The notes beneath the pieces were generated by a model that was not told the DNA's origin, made no database searches, and was given only the letters and a program-made list of their open reading frames with translations. From contig NW_004450303.1 in assembly GCF_000321225.1 (NCBI RefSeq), positions 871,516 through 935,515 on the forward strand: DNA of 64,000 bases. Direction: 5' to 3'. Positions 33,501-45,912 of this stretch are shown piece after piece. Positions within the stretch are counted from its first letter, which is position 1, and each line of letters starts with the position of its first letter. The position numbers and the translations under genes are program-made. Origin of the DNA: Odobenus rosmarus divergens. Taxonomy: Eukaryota; Chordata; Mammalia; Carnivora; Odobenidae.

Positions 33501-36486
33501 GGGATTAAGATGTTGGGAGATGGAAAAGGTGAATAACTGGCTGTTGTCCTCCCACTGTTCTTCAGAATTGTTCTCATTATTAAATATCTTATTACACATA
33601 CACACGTGCAACCTACCTCCCTTTCTTTGCCCTTTAAATTCTTATCCATCGTCTCTATTTTCATGTGCATCAAAATTGTTCTCCTTTCTTGACTACCACT
33701 TACGGCATGACTGCTCTGCCCCTCCCCTTTTAACTTGTTGGGGCTAATAATATTTTTGAAGGAAAATGTTGTATTGACCTAAATTACCATCTCCTTGCAC
33801 CTGACAGAGTTAAGACACTTGCTCTGGAACACAACGTATGAATTATAGATTGTAAATAAACATTCGCATTGAGTATGGTTAGGGTTAACTTGGTCAGTAA
33901 GGTATGTAGGTCAGAGCAGAGGCAACTGCTACTTCCTCACATCCAGTACCTCGCTTGCTTCTCTTTCAGATACAATCAGCGAAGGACGTGGGTGCTTTCA
34001 CCACCTGCACTCATGGCAGAGTGCTGAGAGGTATAGATGATCTAAACAACAACGTACAAAGAGTAAACTGGATATAGTTCAATTCACTGTCTAGCCCCTC
34101 AGTCCTGTCTACAAAGACCCAACATCTGGCATGGCAAGGGAATGATTAATATAAGATTCAGGATGAACCTCCTCTGATCCAGTGACCCAGGTTCACTTCA
34201 GTTACAATCTGGGCAGCAGGGATGGAGCGAACAGATGTTGCGTTACTCAATCACTTCACCTTTACTAGCAGCTAATATGTGCCAGGGCCTGTGTCATGTC
34301 CTCCATCCTGCAGAATGCATATGCTCTATACAACCAAAAAGCATGAGACTAGAGAAATGCCCACAGATGTTGCTGCTTATGAATTTCAGTTGTACTGAAA
34401 TTATACAGCCAACTCTGTAAGTGCTGAACCACGTTAGAGGCTTGTAATAACTGATTCTTGAGAAGTTTTCATTTAATGTTAATATATTTTCACATGGTGA
34501 CTTGTCTGCCCATTTCACTGAAGCTCTAGGCTCCAGTTGTATAATAATGAAACACAGGAGGATAAAGTAATATCATGTAATGTGTACACAACAGCAGTGA
34601 AAGCATACCATTTTCTTCCCGTTTCATTTGTGAAGGATTTAGAGAGAAGGATTTTAAAAGAAAAAGCAAGTTCTGGAAAAAAAATGACAGTGAATGACAC
34701 AGAGTCTGTTCATTTCTTTTGAAGCTGTCAAAGTCAGAAAAGAAAACCACTTTGGGGTACTTGTCTTAGGAGTGAAAGGACTTGATGTTGAGGTTTTATT
34801 AGCTCAGATGATAGGGAAAACTTCAATTCTAAAGTGCTATAAGTAGTATATAATTTAGAGATGCCAGTGGCTATGGCCCTGGGTGTAAATTCACACTGAG
34901 TAAATAAAGCTGGGGTAAATTTTCCAGTGGTAAAACTTCTACATAATCTTGGGCTTTAGTTAAATTATTTGAGGTTTCCAAATACGAGTTGTGTGTGGGT
35001 GTGTGCTTATTTTGATATTCTATAAATACACCCCATCTCCCTTTATTAATAACATTTTAAATGGCTATTTTTTGCCACATACGTATCTATAGAACATAAA
35101 ATATATTAAATGATAATTTGTTCTTATGAATTTATGCTATTTAAATTAATATTATACTTTTCTCTCTCAATTTCAAAATTCTCAGTATTTTCTCTTCCGT
35201 GAGTGATTGTTTCTCTTTGGTTATTTTTGACATAGTGATAGAAAATGTCAACACAGTTTCTGGAAAATAGGCAGTATTTCAGTACAATCTACTTTAGCAA
35301 ATGATCTCCAGCAAATGATTTCTACATTTGGCATATGTCATATATGAGAAGAAATTCAATTTCAGAATCATATGGAAATAGTTTTTCCAACAGTATGGCA
35401 GACTAGCAAATCATTTATTTTGAAATAAAATACCAAATTATATATTAGTAGTAGTATTTGTCTTAACTAGCAAGATATACATATATACATACACACACAC
35501 ACATACACACATATATATGAAATGCTGATTCCTAAAAGAGACAGCAAGTATCTAGAAAAGTGACCAATGAGCACCACTACATGTGGAGTTGAGTTGTCTG
35601 CTCAGTTCTAATGAACTTGATTTTTCAGTCTGGTGGCCTGGGGGAGAGCAGGAGACTGCATAGTAGCCAGGCTCTGTCAAACATGGTAAAAGAGTCCTAC
35701 TGCCAAAGGGCTACATCATTAGTTTACCTTCAAGATAACTTAAGAAAACAACAAATTTTACATAGCGATAACAAGGAATAGTACTTGTTTTTAACCTTGG
35801 CTCTTAATTGAATGGTCCCAAAACACTCAATTTAGAAACGTGTATTTTAGTGTTCTGATTTTCAAGCTAGGGGAAGAAATAAAAAGAAATCCTCTCTGAA
35901 GCAAAGCAACTGTAATACAGGCCTCAAAAATTTCTGACAGAAATTTTTCTGACAAAAATTTCTAGACAGAAACCACAAAATGCATGAGAATAAAAAGCAC
36001 AATACAGGAGACGATGTCTAGGTTGAGAGGCAGAAGTTAGGTTGAGACTGGAAACAATCCCAGATGCTGGAATTCTTAGATAAAATTACAGTATAAATAG
36101 ATTAATGCATCCATGAAATAAAAGGAGGTGCCAAAAGCAAGAATAAGTAAAAATATATAAAAATGGCAGCAAAAAGTATAAGAAAGAATGAATATTACAG
36201 TGATACAAAACAGCTAGAGAGAGATTGCATAAAATGAAATAAAAATCTAAATAATAAAGTTTATTCCATAATGATATAGCTGTAAACTAACTACAAATAT
36301 ATGTGCTGTGATGATGTACGCCATGTAACATACAATAAGATAACTTTCATAATCTGATAGAGCATAGTATACTAAATCTGCGTGAGTATCTTAATGTCTA
36401 AACATAAAAATTGTTCCTTTAAAAAAATTATTCTTTGATACTTGTGATGTGTGATATAGGCACTTTTTGGAAAATTTTGTACTTTT
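33501..36486. other. Unique AT-rich DNA, no gene seen
   Basis: 33780-34240 is less AT-rich and complex but carries no frame that I recognise. A CA/TA microsatellite is at 35477-35519. Confidence 0.45.
35477..35519 (+). repeat. TA/CA microsatellite
   Basis: Mixed (TA) and (CA) units. Confidence 0.8.
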
Positions 36487-36690
36487 TTGTTAAAGATTTA
36501 ATTTTATTTATTTTAGAGAGAAAGAGAATGCACAAGCAGGTGGGGCAGAAGGAGAGGGAGAGGGAGAAAGATTCCCAAGCAGACTCCTCACTGAGCAGAT
36601 GCCGGACTTGATCTCACGACCCTGATATCATGACCTGAGCCGAAACCAAGAGTTGGATGCTTAACCAACTGTGCCACCCAGGCACCCCTC
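36487..36690 (-). mobile_element. Can-SINE, minus strand, older copy
   Basis: Diverged body with an extra gagagg unit. Head complement ccacccaggcacccc. The duplication aaaattttgtactttt is at 36471-36486 and 36692-36707. Confidence 0.93.
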
Positions 36691-36820
36691 AAAAATTTTG
36701 TACTTTTGAGGCGCAGCCATCTAATCAACTTTAAGAATGAATAAATATATAAATCATGAATAGAAAGGAAACCTGTCATTATTCATTAATGATATAATTG
36801 TCTAAAAAGAAAAAAATAGG

Positions 36821-37010
36821 GGAGCCTGGGTGGCTCAGTTGGTTAAACGGCTTTCTTCAGCTGGGGTCATGATCCTAGGGTCCTGGGATCTAGTCCCGCA
36901 TCGGGCTCCCTGCTCAGTGGGGAGTCTGCTTCTCCCCCTCGCCCTGCCCCTGCTTGTTCGCTTGCTCACTCTCTCTCTCTCAAATAAATAAATAAAATCT
37001 TAAAAAGAGA
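36821..37010 (+). mobile_element. Can-SINE, plus strand
   Basis: Head ggggagcctgggtggctcag, full body and AAAT tail. Flanked by A-rich words, so the duplication is not diagnostic. Confidence 0.93.
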
Positions 37011-37090
37011 AAAACAACAAATTCTCTATATTAATTGCTAGAATCAATAAGACCATTTAGTAGGGTAGCTATATTTCAATCACAGTACTA

Positions 37091-37574
37091 TTTTTTCTTT
37101 AAATTTTTTATTGTTATGTTAATCACCATACATTACATCATTAGTTTTTTTTTTTTACATCATTAGTTTTTGATGTAGTGTTCCATGATTCATTGTTTGT
37201 GCATAATACCCAGTGCTCCACGCAGAACGTGCCCTCTTTAATACCCATCACCAGGTTAACCCATCCCCCTACCCCTCTCCCCTCTAGAACCCTCAGTTTG
37301 TTTTTCAGAGTCCATCATCTCTCATGGTTCATCTCCCCCTCTGATTTACTCCCCTTCATTCTTCCCCTCCCGCTATCTTCTTCTTCTTCTTTTTTTCTTA
37401 ACATATATTGCATTATTTGTGTCAGAGGTACAGATCTGTGATTCAAAAGTCTTGCACAATTCACAGCGCTCACCATAGCACATACCCTCCCTAATGTCTG
37501 TCACCCAGCCACCCCATCCCTCCGACCCCCCACCACTCCAGCAACCCTCAGTTTGTTTCCTGAGATTAAGAATT
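37091..37574 (-). mobile_element. LINE-1 3' UTR, 5'-truncated, minus strand
   Basis: Complement of the same 3' UTR as at 7873, but longer: it extends to the tgtttcctgagattaag segment at the right. An internal 22-bp-offset duplication of acatcattag (37135 and 37157) separated by poly(T) disrupts it. Flanks read acagtacta at the left and atagtacta at the right. Confidence 0.9.
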
Positions 37575-37579
37575 CTTCA

Positions 37580-38790
37580 TAGTACTAAACAAAAGTTAAC
37601 TTTTTAGAAATTTACTATTTATAATGAAAATAAAACAGATAACTAGGAACCAAATTATTCAAAGAGATACATGACCATTTTCTCAATAACTATAAGACTT
37701 TACTGAAAGACAGTAGGGGAAAAAAGAATTAAAACATTTATTCATGGGTAGGAAGACTCAGCATGGCCAGCTCCTCCAAATCGATCTATAAAGTCAACAT
37801 AATTCTAATCAAAATTCCAACAGATTGTGTGTGTGTGTGTGTGTGTGTGTAGGAGCAAAGGGTCAAGAAGAGCCAAGATACAGAAAAAGGAAAAATAGTA
37901 GGAGTAGAATGGCTTGCTTGACAGATATTAAGACTTCTATGAAACCATAATCTTTCAGTCCACATGTTATTGGCTCAGGAATAGAAAAACAGATCAAAAG
38001 AACAAAATAATCAGCTAAGAAACAGACCCTTTGTTACGTTGAAAATTCATTTATCAGAGTTGGCATTGAAAATAGGTGAGAAAAAGGAGGGAACCATTCA
38101 ATAAACCATCCTGGGTTTTTGGTTATCCATATGGAAATTTATCTTCATCTCACAGCATATATTAAAATCGTTTTAAGAAAATTACAGGCCTAAATATGAA
38201 ATGTTCAGTCTCTAGAAGAAATTTATCTTGGTTTAAGAAAGAATTTATTATATATAAAACAAACAATCATATATTTGAACTATGTATTACATCAAAAAGT
38301 ATAATGTTTGAAGGGAAAATACAAGCCAACAGCTCTGAGGATGGATTTTCAAAACATGTAACTGATCAAGAATTAATATCAAGACTAAACTTAAAGAAAA
38401 TTATTCTGTAGATCATTGAGAAATAGAACACAAAACAATAGAATGAAGAGCATGAGGAGTTATTTCTAAGAGAAAGAACAAGAAATGTACAATAGTCTTG
38501 AGAAAATCTCAACTTCACTAACAAAAGGTAAAGAAAAATACATTTTAAGAACCATTACGTTTGGAAAAACTTATGATATCAGGGGTTTCTGGCATTATAT
38601 AAATTGATATAACAGTATCCCAAAAAAACTAAAGTTGGTGATGTGCAAATCTTATGAACCAGAAAATCCACTTATAAATACAATGTGAGCAGTAGCATAC
38701 ACATTAAAAAAATAGCATAGAGTTAATAGAAAAATATGTAGACTCTCAATGGCATTCTGACATTTCCTAATCCACAATTGTATTTTAAAA
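37580..38790 (+). pseudogene. Ancient LINE-1 ORF2 3' part, decayed
   Basis: The sequence aligns by eye with the C-terminal half of L1 ORF2. Landmarks are tcatgggtaggaagactcag, aattctaatcaaaattcc, and the gaaaaacagatcaaaagaac region. Stops and indels break all frames, and a (TG)n tract at 37825-37850 interrupts it. No function is expected. Confidence 0.6.
37825..37850 (+). repeat. (TG)n microsatellite
   Basis: Thirteen TG units, probably polymorphic. Confidence 0.9.
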
Positions 38791-38934
38791 ATTCTATTCA
38801 TAACTCACTGAATTAATTTTGTGCCACTAGAAAGTTGTGATCTGTAGGTTGAGATACACATCCCTAGAGCAACTTTTGCACTATGTAATAGGAAAAGTGC
38901 AGAAGAAATTTCACAAAAATGTTTTTCTAATATA

Positions 38935-39357
38935 TAAAAAGGCCTGGTGGGGGGTGGGAGGAATGTGGTGGCTGGGTGATAGACATTGGGGAGGTTATGT
39001 GCTATGGTGAGCACTGTGAATTGTGTAAGACTGTTGAATCACAGACCTGTACCTCTGAAACAAATAGTACATTATATGTTAAAAAAAAAAAAAAGAAGAT
39101 AGAGGGAAGGGAAAAATGAAGGGGGGGAATCGGAGGAGGAGACGAACCATGAGAGACTATGGACTCTGAGGAACAAACTGAGGGTTCTAGAGGGGAGGGT
39201 AATGGAGGGAAGAGTTAGCCTGGTGATGGGTATTAAAGAGGGCACGTACTGAATGGAGCACTGGGTGTTATGCACAAACAATGAATCGTGGAACACTACA
39301 TCAAAAACTGATGATATAATGTATGGTGATTAACATAACATAATAAAATTAAAAAAT
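38935..39357 (+). mobile_element. LINE-1 3' UTR, 5'-truncated, plus strand
   Basis: Starts in the ggtgggtgata-type G-rich region, passes an A-rich stretch (39080-39095) and ends aacataataaaattaaaa. Same family as 7873, 17449, 37091 and 55297. Possible flank words aaaaaggcctgg and aaaaaggactgg are at about 38936 and 39411. Confidence 0.9.
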
Positions 39358-39411
39358 GTCCAATAAAAAACATAAAATAAATAAAGTAAAATATTAGTGG
39401 CCATTTAAAAA

Positions 39412-40370
39412 AAAAGGACTGGTCCTGATGCCTACTTATAAGAAAATGAATAATGACTTGTGTCATTATGTAGAATGCAAACAAATGAAGTTTAGTTCAC
39501 AAAAGTCTTACTGAGCAAGTACTACAAATTACATAAGAATAGAAAAGGAGATTTTAATTTATACAAAGTTATAAATATGTAAAATTAAGCAATACCAGAG
39601 AGAGAGAGAAAGATAGACAGAGATGGACAGATTATGAGCAAGTATGTATATGGGGAAGAGTGTTTAAAGGCAAGTTAATGAATAATACATAATCCACATT
39701 AATTGTGCCATCTGGGAGACTGGAAGGAGTGGGGAGGCAATGGTGGAGGGACAAACAGGGTCTTCAAAATTATCAGCAATGTCTGATTCCTTAAACTGGG
39801 ACTACGTATGGATTTATTATGTTTTATTTTCTTTCATTCATCATATGTTACATATGTATTCTTTTAAATATAAATAACTTAAAAATTTAAAAAGAGTGTG
39901 GAAATAATTCTCAACATTTTTCAAAGTTTTTATTGACATATGAAAAGCATACAGAAAAGTGCCCATATTTTAACAGTATGGATAATGAGTTTTCACCATC
40001 TGAAGAACATCCAGATCACAAAACACATCTCTAAAACACAATGGTACTTTGTCGTTCACTCTCCCTTCTAGGCACAACCTCCCATTTAAAGGGTAACCCT
40101 TCCCCTTCTAACAGCATAGATTTATTTTATGTGATTTTAAGTTTGTCAGATTCGACAGAATTAGATGTAGTAATATATAATATTGAAAATGGTGTGTGTG
40201 TGTATTATATATTTCAGTTTTATTTTATGCTTTTTTTCTGCTTTAATTTTTTGGTACACTGACTTATATTCATTGACTCAGTAAATTCACTCATTAATTC
40301 TAGTACAATATCTCTAACTATTTGGATTTTTCATAAGCAATCACATTGTCCACAATTATGATAGTTTTAG
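39412..40370. other. AT-rich DNA, possibly old L1, no gene seen
   Basis: 39660-39860 and 39930-40060 carry phrases reminiscent of old LINEs, not assigned. A GA-rich run lies at 39597-39630. Confidence 0.35.
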
Positions 40371-40496
40371 TCTTGCTTTTCAATCCTTCTGTCTTTTTTT
40401 CCCTTGCTTAATGTGCTGGTGTGAACTTTCAGTACAAAGTCGAGTAGTAGTGGTGATAGTAGGTATCTAATATCATTACTGTCCTCAGAAGGATTT

Positions 40497-40598
40497 CACT
40501 GGGTGTTATACACAAACAATGAATCATGGAACACTACATCAAAAACTAATGATGTAATGCGTGGTGATTAACATAACAATAAAATTAAATAAAATAAA
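40497..40598 (+). mobile_element. Short LINE-1 3' end, plus strand
   Basis: Begins cactgggtgttatacacaaa and ends acataacaataaaatt with an A-rich tail. It lies within the antisense L1 fossil. Confidence 0.88.
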
Positions 40599-41061
40599 AA
40601 AGCATTTTTATTTTTAGTCTTTCATAGTGTTTAGCAATAGAGGAAATTCCTTTTTATTCCTAATTTTTATTCCTAATTATGGTAGTTTTTTCATCTTAGT
40701 GTATATTCTATTTTATCAAATTATTTTCCACATCTAAGAATATGATCATATTTTTTTCCTTTTTTCTGTTAATGTGGTAAAATAAATTATTTTATTTTTA
40801 AATGTTAAATCAATCTTGCATTTATATAATAAATCCTTTTGGCCATTAAGTATTCCTTGATTTATATACAAATAGATTCTATTTGCTGTTATTTGATGGG
40901 GTTTATACATCTGTGTTCATGATAGAGATTGGTGCATACTTTCTCTTATGTCTATAGCTTGCTCCTTTTTATCCTATTCTCTGAAAGATTTTGTTTAAGC
41001 TTAATTTTTTCCCTTGGATATTTGGAGGAATTAACCATGAAATCATTTGGGCTTGAAGGGA

Positions 41062-41088
41062 TTGTGTGTGTGTGTGTGTGTGTGTGTA
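41062..41088 (+). repeat. (TG)n microsatellite
   Basis: About thirteen TG units. Confidence 0.9.
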
Positions 41089-41400
41089 TAAAGATATGTA
41101 ATAATAGACTCAGTATTTTAATAGGTATTAAAAGTTTCAGATTTCTAACTCCTCTACTCTGTTTGGTGGGTTTTTTTGTTTCTCTAATTTTTCTGTTTCA
41201 TCCCAATTTTTGTCAAATTTGTTGGCATCTATAACATCCTCTTCATATCTTTCATTTTTAAAGATTCTATAAGTAGATATAAAAGATTACATGGCAGTTG
41301 TTTTTCAGTATTAAATGCTATTCCGTTGATTTCTGCTGTCCCTAATTTTTATGAGACATCAACTATCAGTCTTACTGCTGCACCAATGAAGGTAATATGT

Positions 41401-43156
41401 CCTTTTTGTCTTCTTGCTTAAAGATTTTCCTTTTGTCTCCAGTTTTCAGAAATTTTATCACTTTATTATTTTTATCATAATAAAATGATAAAATTGTAGT
41501 TGATTGCACCATTGTTTAATAGACAAAATATCATCTCTGTGATGATGCTGACCATAGGAATTGTGGAAGACTGTTTTGGTTTCAGTTTTGTTTCTTGGTA
41601 GCAGTGGGTGTTGTTCAGCATTTTAACTCCTTCCAATGTTGGGGAAGTATTTTTCTTTGTTGAAATGTTAAGTTCCATCTTTCTCTGAATTTAACAGAAT
41701 CAAATATTCATTTTGTTTGCATCCTTTACAGCTAAATTTTGGGCACATGACTCAGGCTTGAACACACTGAGTTTTTAGTAAAGAAGTAGGCAAAAAAGCA
41801 TAAGCATAGATGGCAGTGATAGAAGTTTTGGAGCAACAGACAGTTCCAGAACCTGCTGTGGTTGTGTTGCTGTGTCTACATCAGAACCCATTCTTCACAA
41901 AAACAGTTCTGTTTGGGATACTGTTTCTAGCTGGGTAATGACTGAACCATATTTCTCTCTGATTCTGTTAGCTTCTCATCATAATTTTATGCTTCATTTT
42001 CTGCATAAATCAGCTAGGTTAGTTTTCTGTTAGTTGAAACTAAAAACTATCTTGTACTTCACCTCTGACATCTCTCACATCCATAATCAGTCATTAAATC
42101 CTATCTCAGTTACATTTTCCAGATAAACCTTGAATTTTTTCCCCATCTCGCCTTGTAAAACAGTTAAATCTTTGCATGGACCATTGCAGCATCATTCCTG
42201 ACAGCCTACAATCCACTGACATGCAACCCCATCAGTTATTTCTATTTAGATCTCACACTTAATAGTAATAATATTTTCTGTTTCTATGAGTTTTACAATT
42301 TTAGATTCTACACATAAGTGAAATCAGCAATTTTTTCTTAATCTCTGTCTGTCTTGTCTTTTCCTTCATCAGCTGAACTTGAACTGGCCTTTCTGACTCA
42401 TGGAAAGTCAACTGTTAAATAACATCTCTGCAGTCAGTTCTCTCCTTTAGAGTATGGGAATGCCCTTGGGAAAGAAAGTAATGCCCTAGTCACATATTCT
42501 TATAAACATGCTAACATAATTGGCAAAAACCAATGGCATTTTCCAGTGGGAATCTTTAACTATGACATGCTTTTAACAGGATGAACTAAGTGGCATTAGG
42601 TTGTTTATGCTAATCAAAGCAGGAGGTTATTGAAACTGAGTATAAAATGTTGATGTTTTAGGATCCAAAAAGTACCTTTTCATAAGTAATATGACCCATA
42701 CAACTGTCAGAGACCCCACATATTACTCTGGGCCAGGGTACACCCTCATGCTGCAACAATGAAACTGTAGAGATATACTAGACACTCTGAACCTCTCCTG
42801 GCTTCCCTCTCCCTGCTTCACTTGTCCCTAGTGATTACTGATGTCATTGAAATTATTACTAAAGTTTAAAACTGTCTGAGATCTCTGGTTCATGTGAAAT
42901 ATCAAAGGTTGATTGTAAAAATTAAAAAATATATATATATAGTGTAGATAAAACCACAGTGGAAATGTACAAAGGATTAAACAGATATAGAAGATACTTT
43001 ATTGGCCTTAAATCCATGGACAATATCTTCTGAAAACCAAGCTAATGCTTTCAGATTGATATCCTTTTAGAACATACATTGAAAGTAAATTTTTATGCAT
43101 AAGAGATATTGTCTTGGGTTTCCTAATGTGTATCAGAAATACATATAAAAATAAGG
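41401..43156. other. AT-rich DNA, no gene seen
   Basis: Possibly further old L1 at 41400-41700. The rest is unassigned. A (TA)n tract lies at about 42927-42942. Confidence 0.4.
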
Positions 43157-44239
43157 AAATGGGATTTTCAAGATGGCAGCAGAATAGGAGGACCCTAGAC
43201 TCACCTTCTCCCAAGAATACAACTAGATAACTATCAAATTATCCTAAATACCCCAGAAATCAGCCTGAAGATTGATAGAACAAACTCTGCAACTAAAGGG
43301 AAAGAAGAGGCCACATTCAAGAATGTAGAAAGTACGGAGATGTGTTTAGGGGAGAAGTGGATCAAGGGTGCTTTTGAGGGGAGGGAACTGTGGTCATAGA
43401 GAAGGGTAAGAGAGAGAGAGGAACATTCAGGGGAATGCACAAGGAGAATGTTTCCCCAAAACCATGGGCTTGGAAAACAAGAAGGGCTGAATTTTGTGAG
43501 TTCTTGTAATCAGGGGGGCTTGAAGGCTGGAGGTCTAAAGGTCAGCATGCTTGGCTGGGATAGAGCCTGGAGGGCACTGTCCTGCTCCTGGAGAGAAGGC
43601 AGGCAAATAAACCCAGGGGTAGACAGTGTGGAAACAGTGATCTGAAGAAGGTCTGGAACATGCAAAGGGAATTATTCACTCTTCTCCCAGTGCTTCCCTA
43701 AGAGGCAGCATTCACTGAAATGTCTCTCCAGGGACAAAGGAACTCACTAGTGTCATTTCCTTCCCCCACGCCTTAGCATAAACACAGCCACTTGCCAGAA
43801 GCAACACAGCATGGACACTGGCTGCCTAACTTGTTTACACCAAGCCCCACCCTCCTGTGCTCTGGCAGGACTGCACATCTCAGTCAAGCTTGCCTCTGTC
43901 CTAGCATGACAGGCCCCTCCCACAGAAAACCAGCACAAACCCCTGCCCACAACACATCTCCCAACCAGATAGTTTTGCAGGGCCTCAGTTCTGTTGGAGT
44001 TGGTGTCAGATCTCATTTCATAAGGAGACCAGAGTTACTTTCAGGCCAGGGACCAAACACTGTCCACTGCGGGCAAGGAGAGCTTCTGCAGACAACTGGC
44101 CTAAAAGAGCAGCCAAAACACAATAGCAAAGTATACTTTGCTCTGGGCACTACATGGCCTCTTCTTCATAAGGTCATTACTTTCAGGAGCAGAAGACATA
44201 ACTGGCTTTTCTAACCCATAGAAATCAGAGACTTAGACA

Positions 44240-45340
44240 AAATGCCAAGATGGAGGAATTTATCCCAAATGAAAGATCAAGATAAGGATGGTCAGAGATT
44301 TAAGTAAAACAGATATAAGTAACATGCCTGATGGAGAATTTAAAGCAACAATCATAAGGATACTCACTGGGTTTGAGGAAAACATAGAAGACACCAGTGA
44401 CCATTACTACAGAGATAAGACAGTTAAAAAAGAATCAATCAGAGATTAAAAAGGCAATAAATGAGATTGGAAAGAGGCTTGATGCAGTGAACAGCAGGCT
44501 AGAAGAAAAACAGAGGAGTGAATTAAGCATCTAGAAGATAAAATAATGGAAAATAATGAAGCTGAACAAAAGAGAAAAGAAGAATTATATAACACAAGAA
44601 TAGACGTAGTAACTCAGTGACTTTGTCAAACGTCATAACATTCATATTATAGGAGTCCTTGTAAAAGAGAGAGAATATGGAGAGAAAATTTATTTGAAGA
44701 AATAATAGCAGAAACCATCCCTAATCTGGGGAAGGAAACAGACATCCAGATCCAGGAGGGAGAGAACTCCCATCAAAAGCAACAAAAGCAGGGCAACACC
44801 GAGACATAGTGGAGCTAAATTTGCAAAATATAATGATAAAGAGAAAAATCTTTTTTTTTTAAGATTTTATTCATTTATTTGACAGAGAGAGAGACAGCTA
44901 GAGAGGGAACACAAGCAGGGGGAGTGGGAGAGGGAGAAGCAGGCCCCCGGCTGAGCACAAAGCCCAATGCAGGGCTCAATCCCAGGACCCTGGGATCATG
45001 ACCTGAGCTGAAGGCAGAGGCTTAATGACTGAGCCACCCAAGCGCCCCAAAGAAAAAAATCTTAAAAGCAGAAAGACAAAAGAAGTCCTTAACTTACATG
45101 GGAAAACCCATAATGCTAACTGGAAAGTTTTCAGCAGAAACTTGGCAAACCAGATGAAAGTGGCATGATATATTCAAAGTGCTGAATGGGAAAAATCTGC
45201 AGCCAAAAATGTTCTATCCAGCAAGGCTATCATTCAGAATAGAAGGAGAGATAAAGAGTTTCCCAGATGGAGAAAAATTAAAGGAGTTCATGACCAGTAA
45301 CCAGCCCTGCAAGAAATATTAAAGGAAACTCTATGAACAC
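44240..45340 (+). pseudogene. Decayed ORF1 region of the ancient L1
   Basis: Contains coiled-coil-like coding remnants: aattcagag-type repeats of Glu/Lys/Asn codons at 44430-44600 and the gaaaagaagaattatataac segment. The frame is broken by stops, shifts and the SINE at 44853-45048. Assignment comes from its position between the 5' UTR and ORF2. Confidence 0.5.
44853..45048 (-). mobile_element. Can-SINE inside the ancient L1, minus strand
   Basis: Full length. The duplication aaagagaaaaatctt (44838-44852) differs by one base from the copy at 45049-45063. Confidence 0.94.
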
Positions 45341-45711
45341 AAAGGAGAGGCCAAAAGTGACAAAGACAAGAAAGAATCAGAGAAAATCTCCAGAAACAAT
45401 GACAAAACAAGTAATAAAATTGTACTAAATACATATCTATCAATAATCTGAATGTAAATGGACCGAATGCTTCAACAAAAGACATAGGGTGTCAGAATGG
45501 ATATAAAAACAAGACCCATCTATATGCTGCCTACAAGAGACTCATTTTAGACCTAAAGACACCCGCAGATTAAAGTGACGGGGTGGAAAAACGTTTATCA
45601 CACAAATGGATGTAAAAAAAAAAAAGCTGGAGTAGCAATACTTGTATAGGACAAATGAGAATTTAAAACAAAGACTGTAAAAATAGACAAAGAAGGGCAT
45701 TATATACTCCT

Positions 45712-45912
45712 TTTTTTTTTAAAGATTTTATTTATTTATTTGACAGAGAGAGAGAGAGAGCACGAGAGCAGGAACACAAGCAGGGGGAGTGGAAGAGGGA
45801 GAAGCAGGCTTCCTGCCGAGCAGGGAGCCCGATATGGGACTCGATCCCAGGACCCTGGGATCATGACCTGAGCCGAAGGCAGACGCTTAACGACTGAGCC
45901 ACCCAGGCACCC
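45712..45912 (-). mobile_element. Can-SINE inside the ancient L1, minus strand
   Basis: Near-consensus. The target-site duplication gggcattatatactcct is identical at 45695-45711 and 45913-45929. Confidence 0.96.

Larger units (their letters stand above)
40370..41400 (-). pseudogene. Ancient LINE-1 ORF2 fragment, antisense
   Basis: The plus strand reads as classic antisense L1 ORF2 (reverse transcriptase region): ttaatgtggtaaaataaatt, aaatcaatcttgcatttat, and agattggtgcatactttctc in the expected order. Many changes. A recent L1 3' end (40497-40598) and a (TG)n tract (41062-41088) interrupt it. Confidence 0.6.

Noticed and set aside
33970..34030. Exon-like segment with a pyrimidine tract plus cag before it and a gag/gtatag after it
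   Set aside because: The flanking signals are weak, the frame is short and matches no family that I know. Chance splice-like sites are common in a window of this size.
43753..44214. Open frames on both strands, up to 140 codons
   Set aside because: They fall in the GC-richer 5' UTR of the ancient L1 and have no recognised domain.
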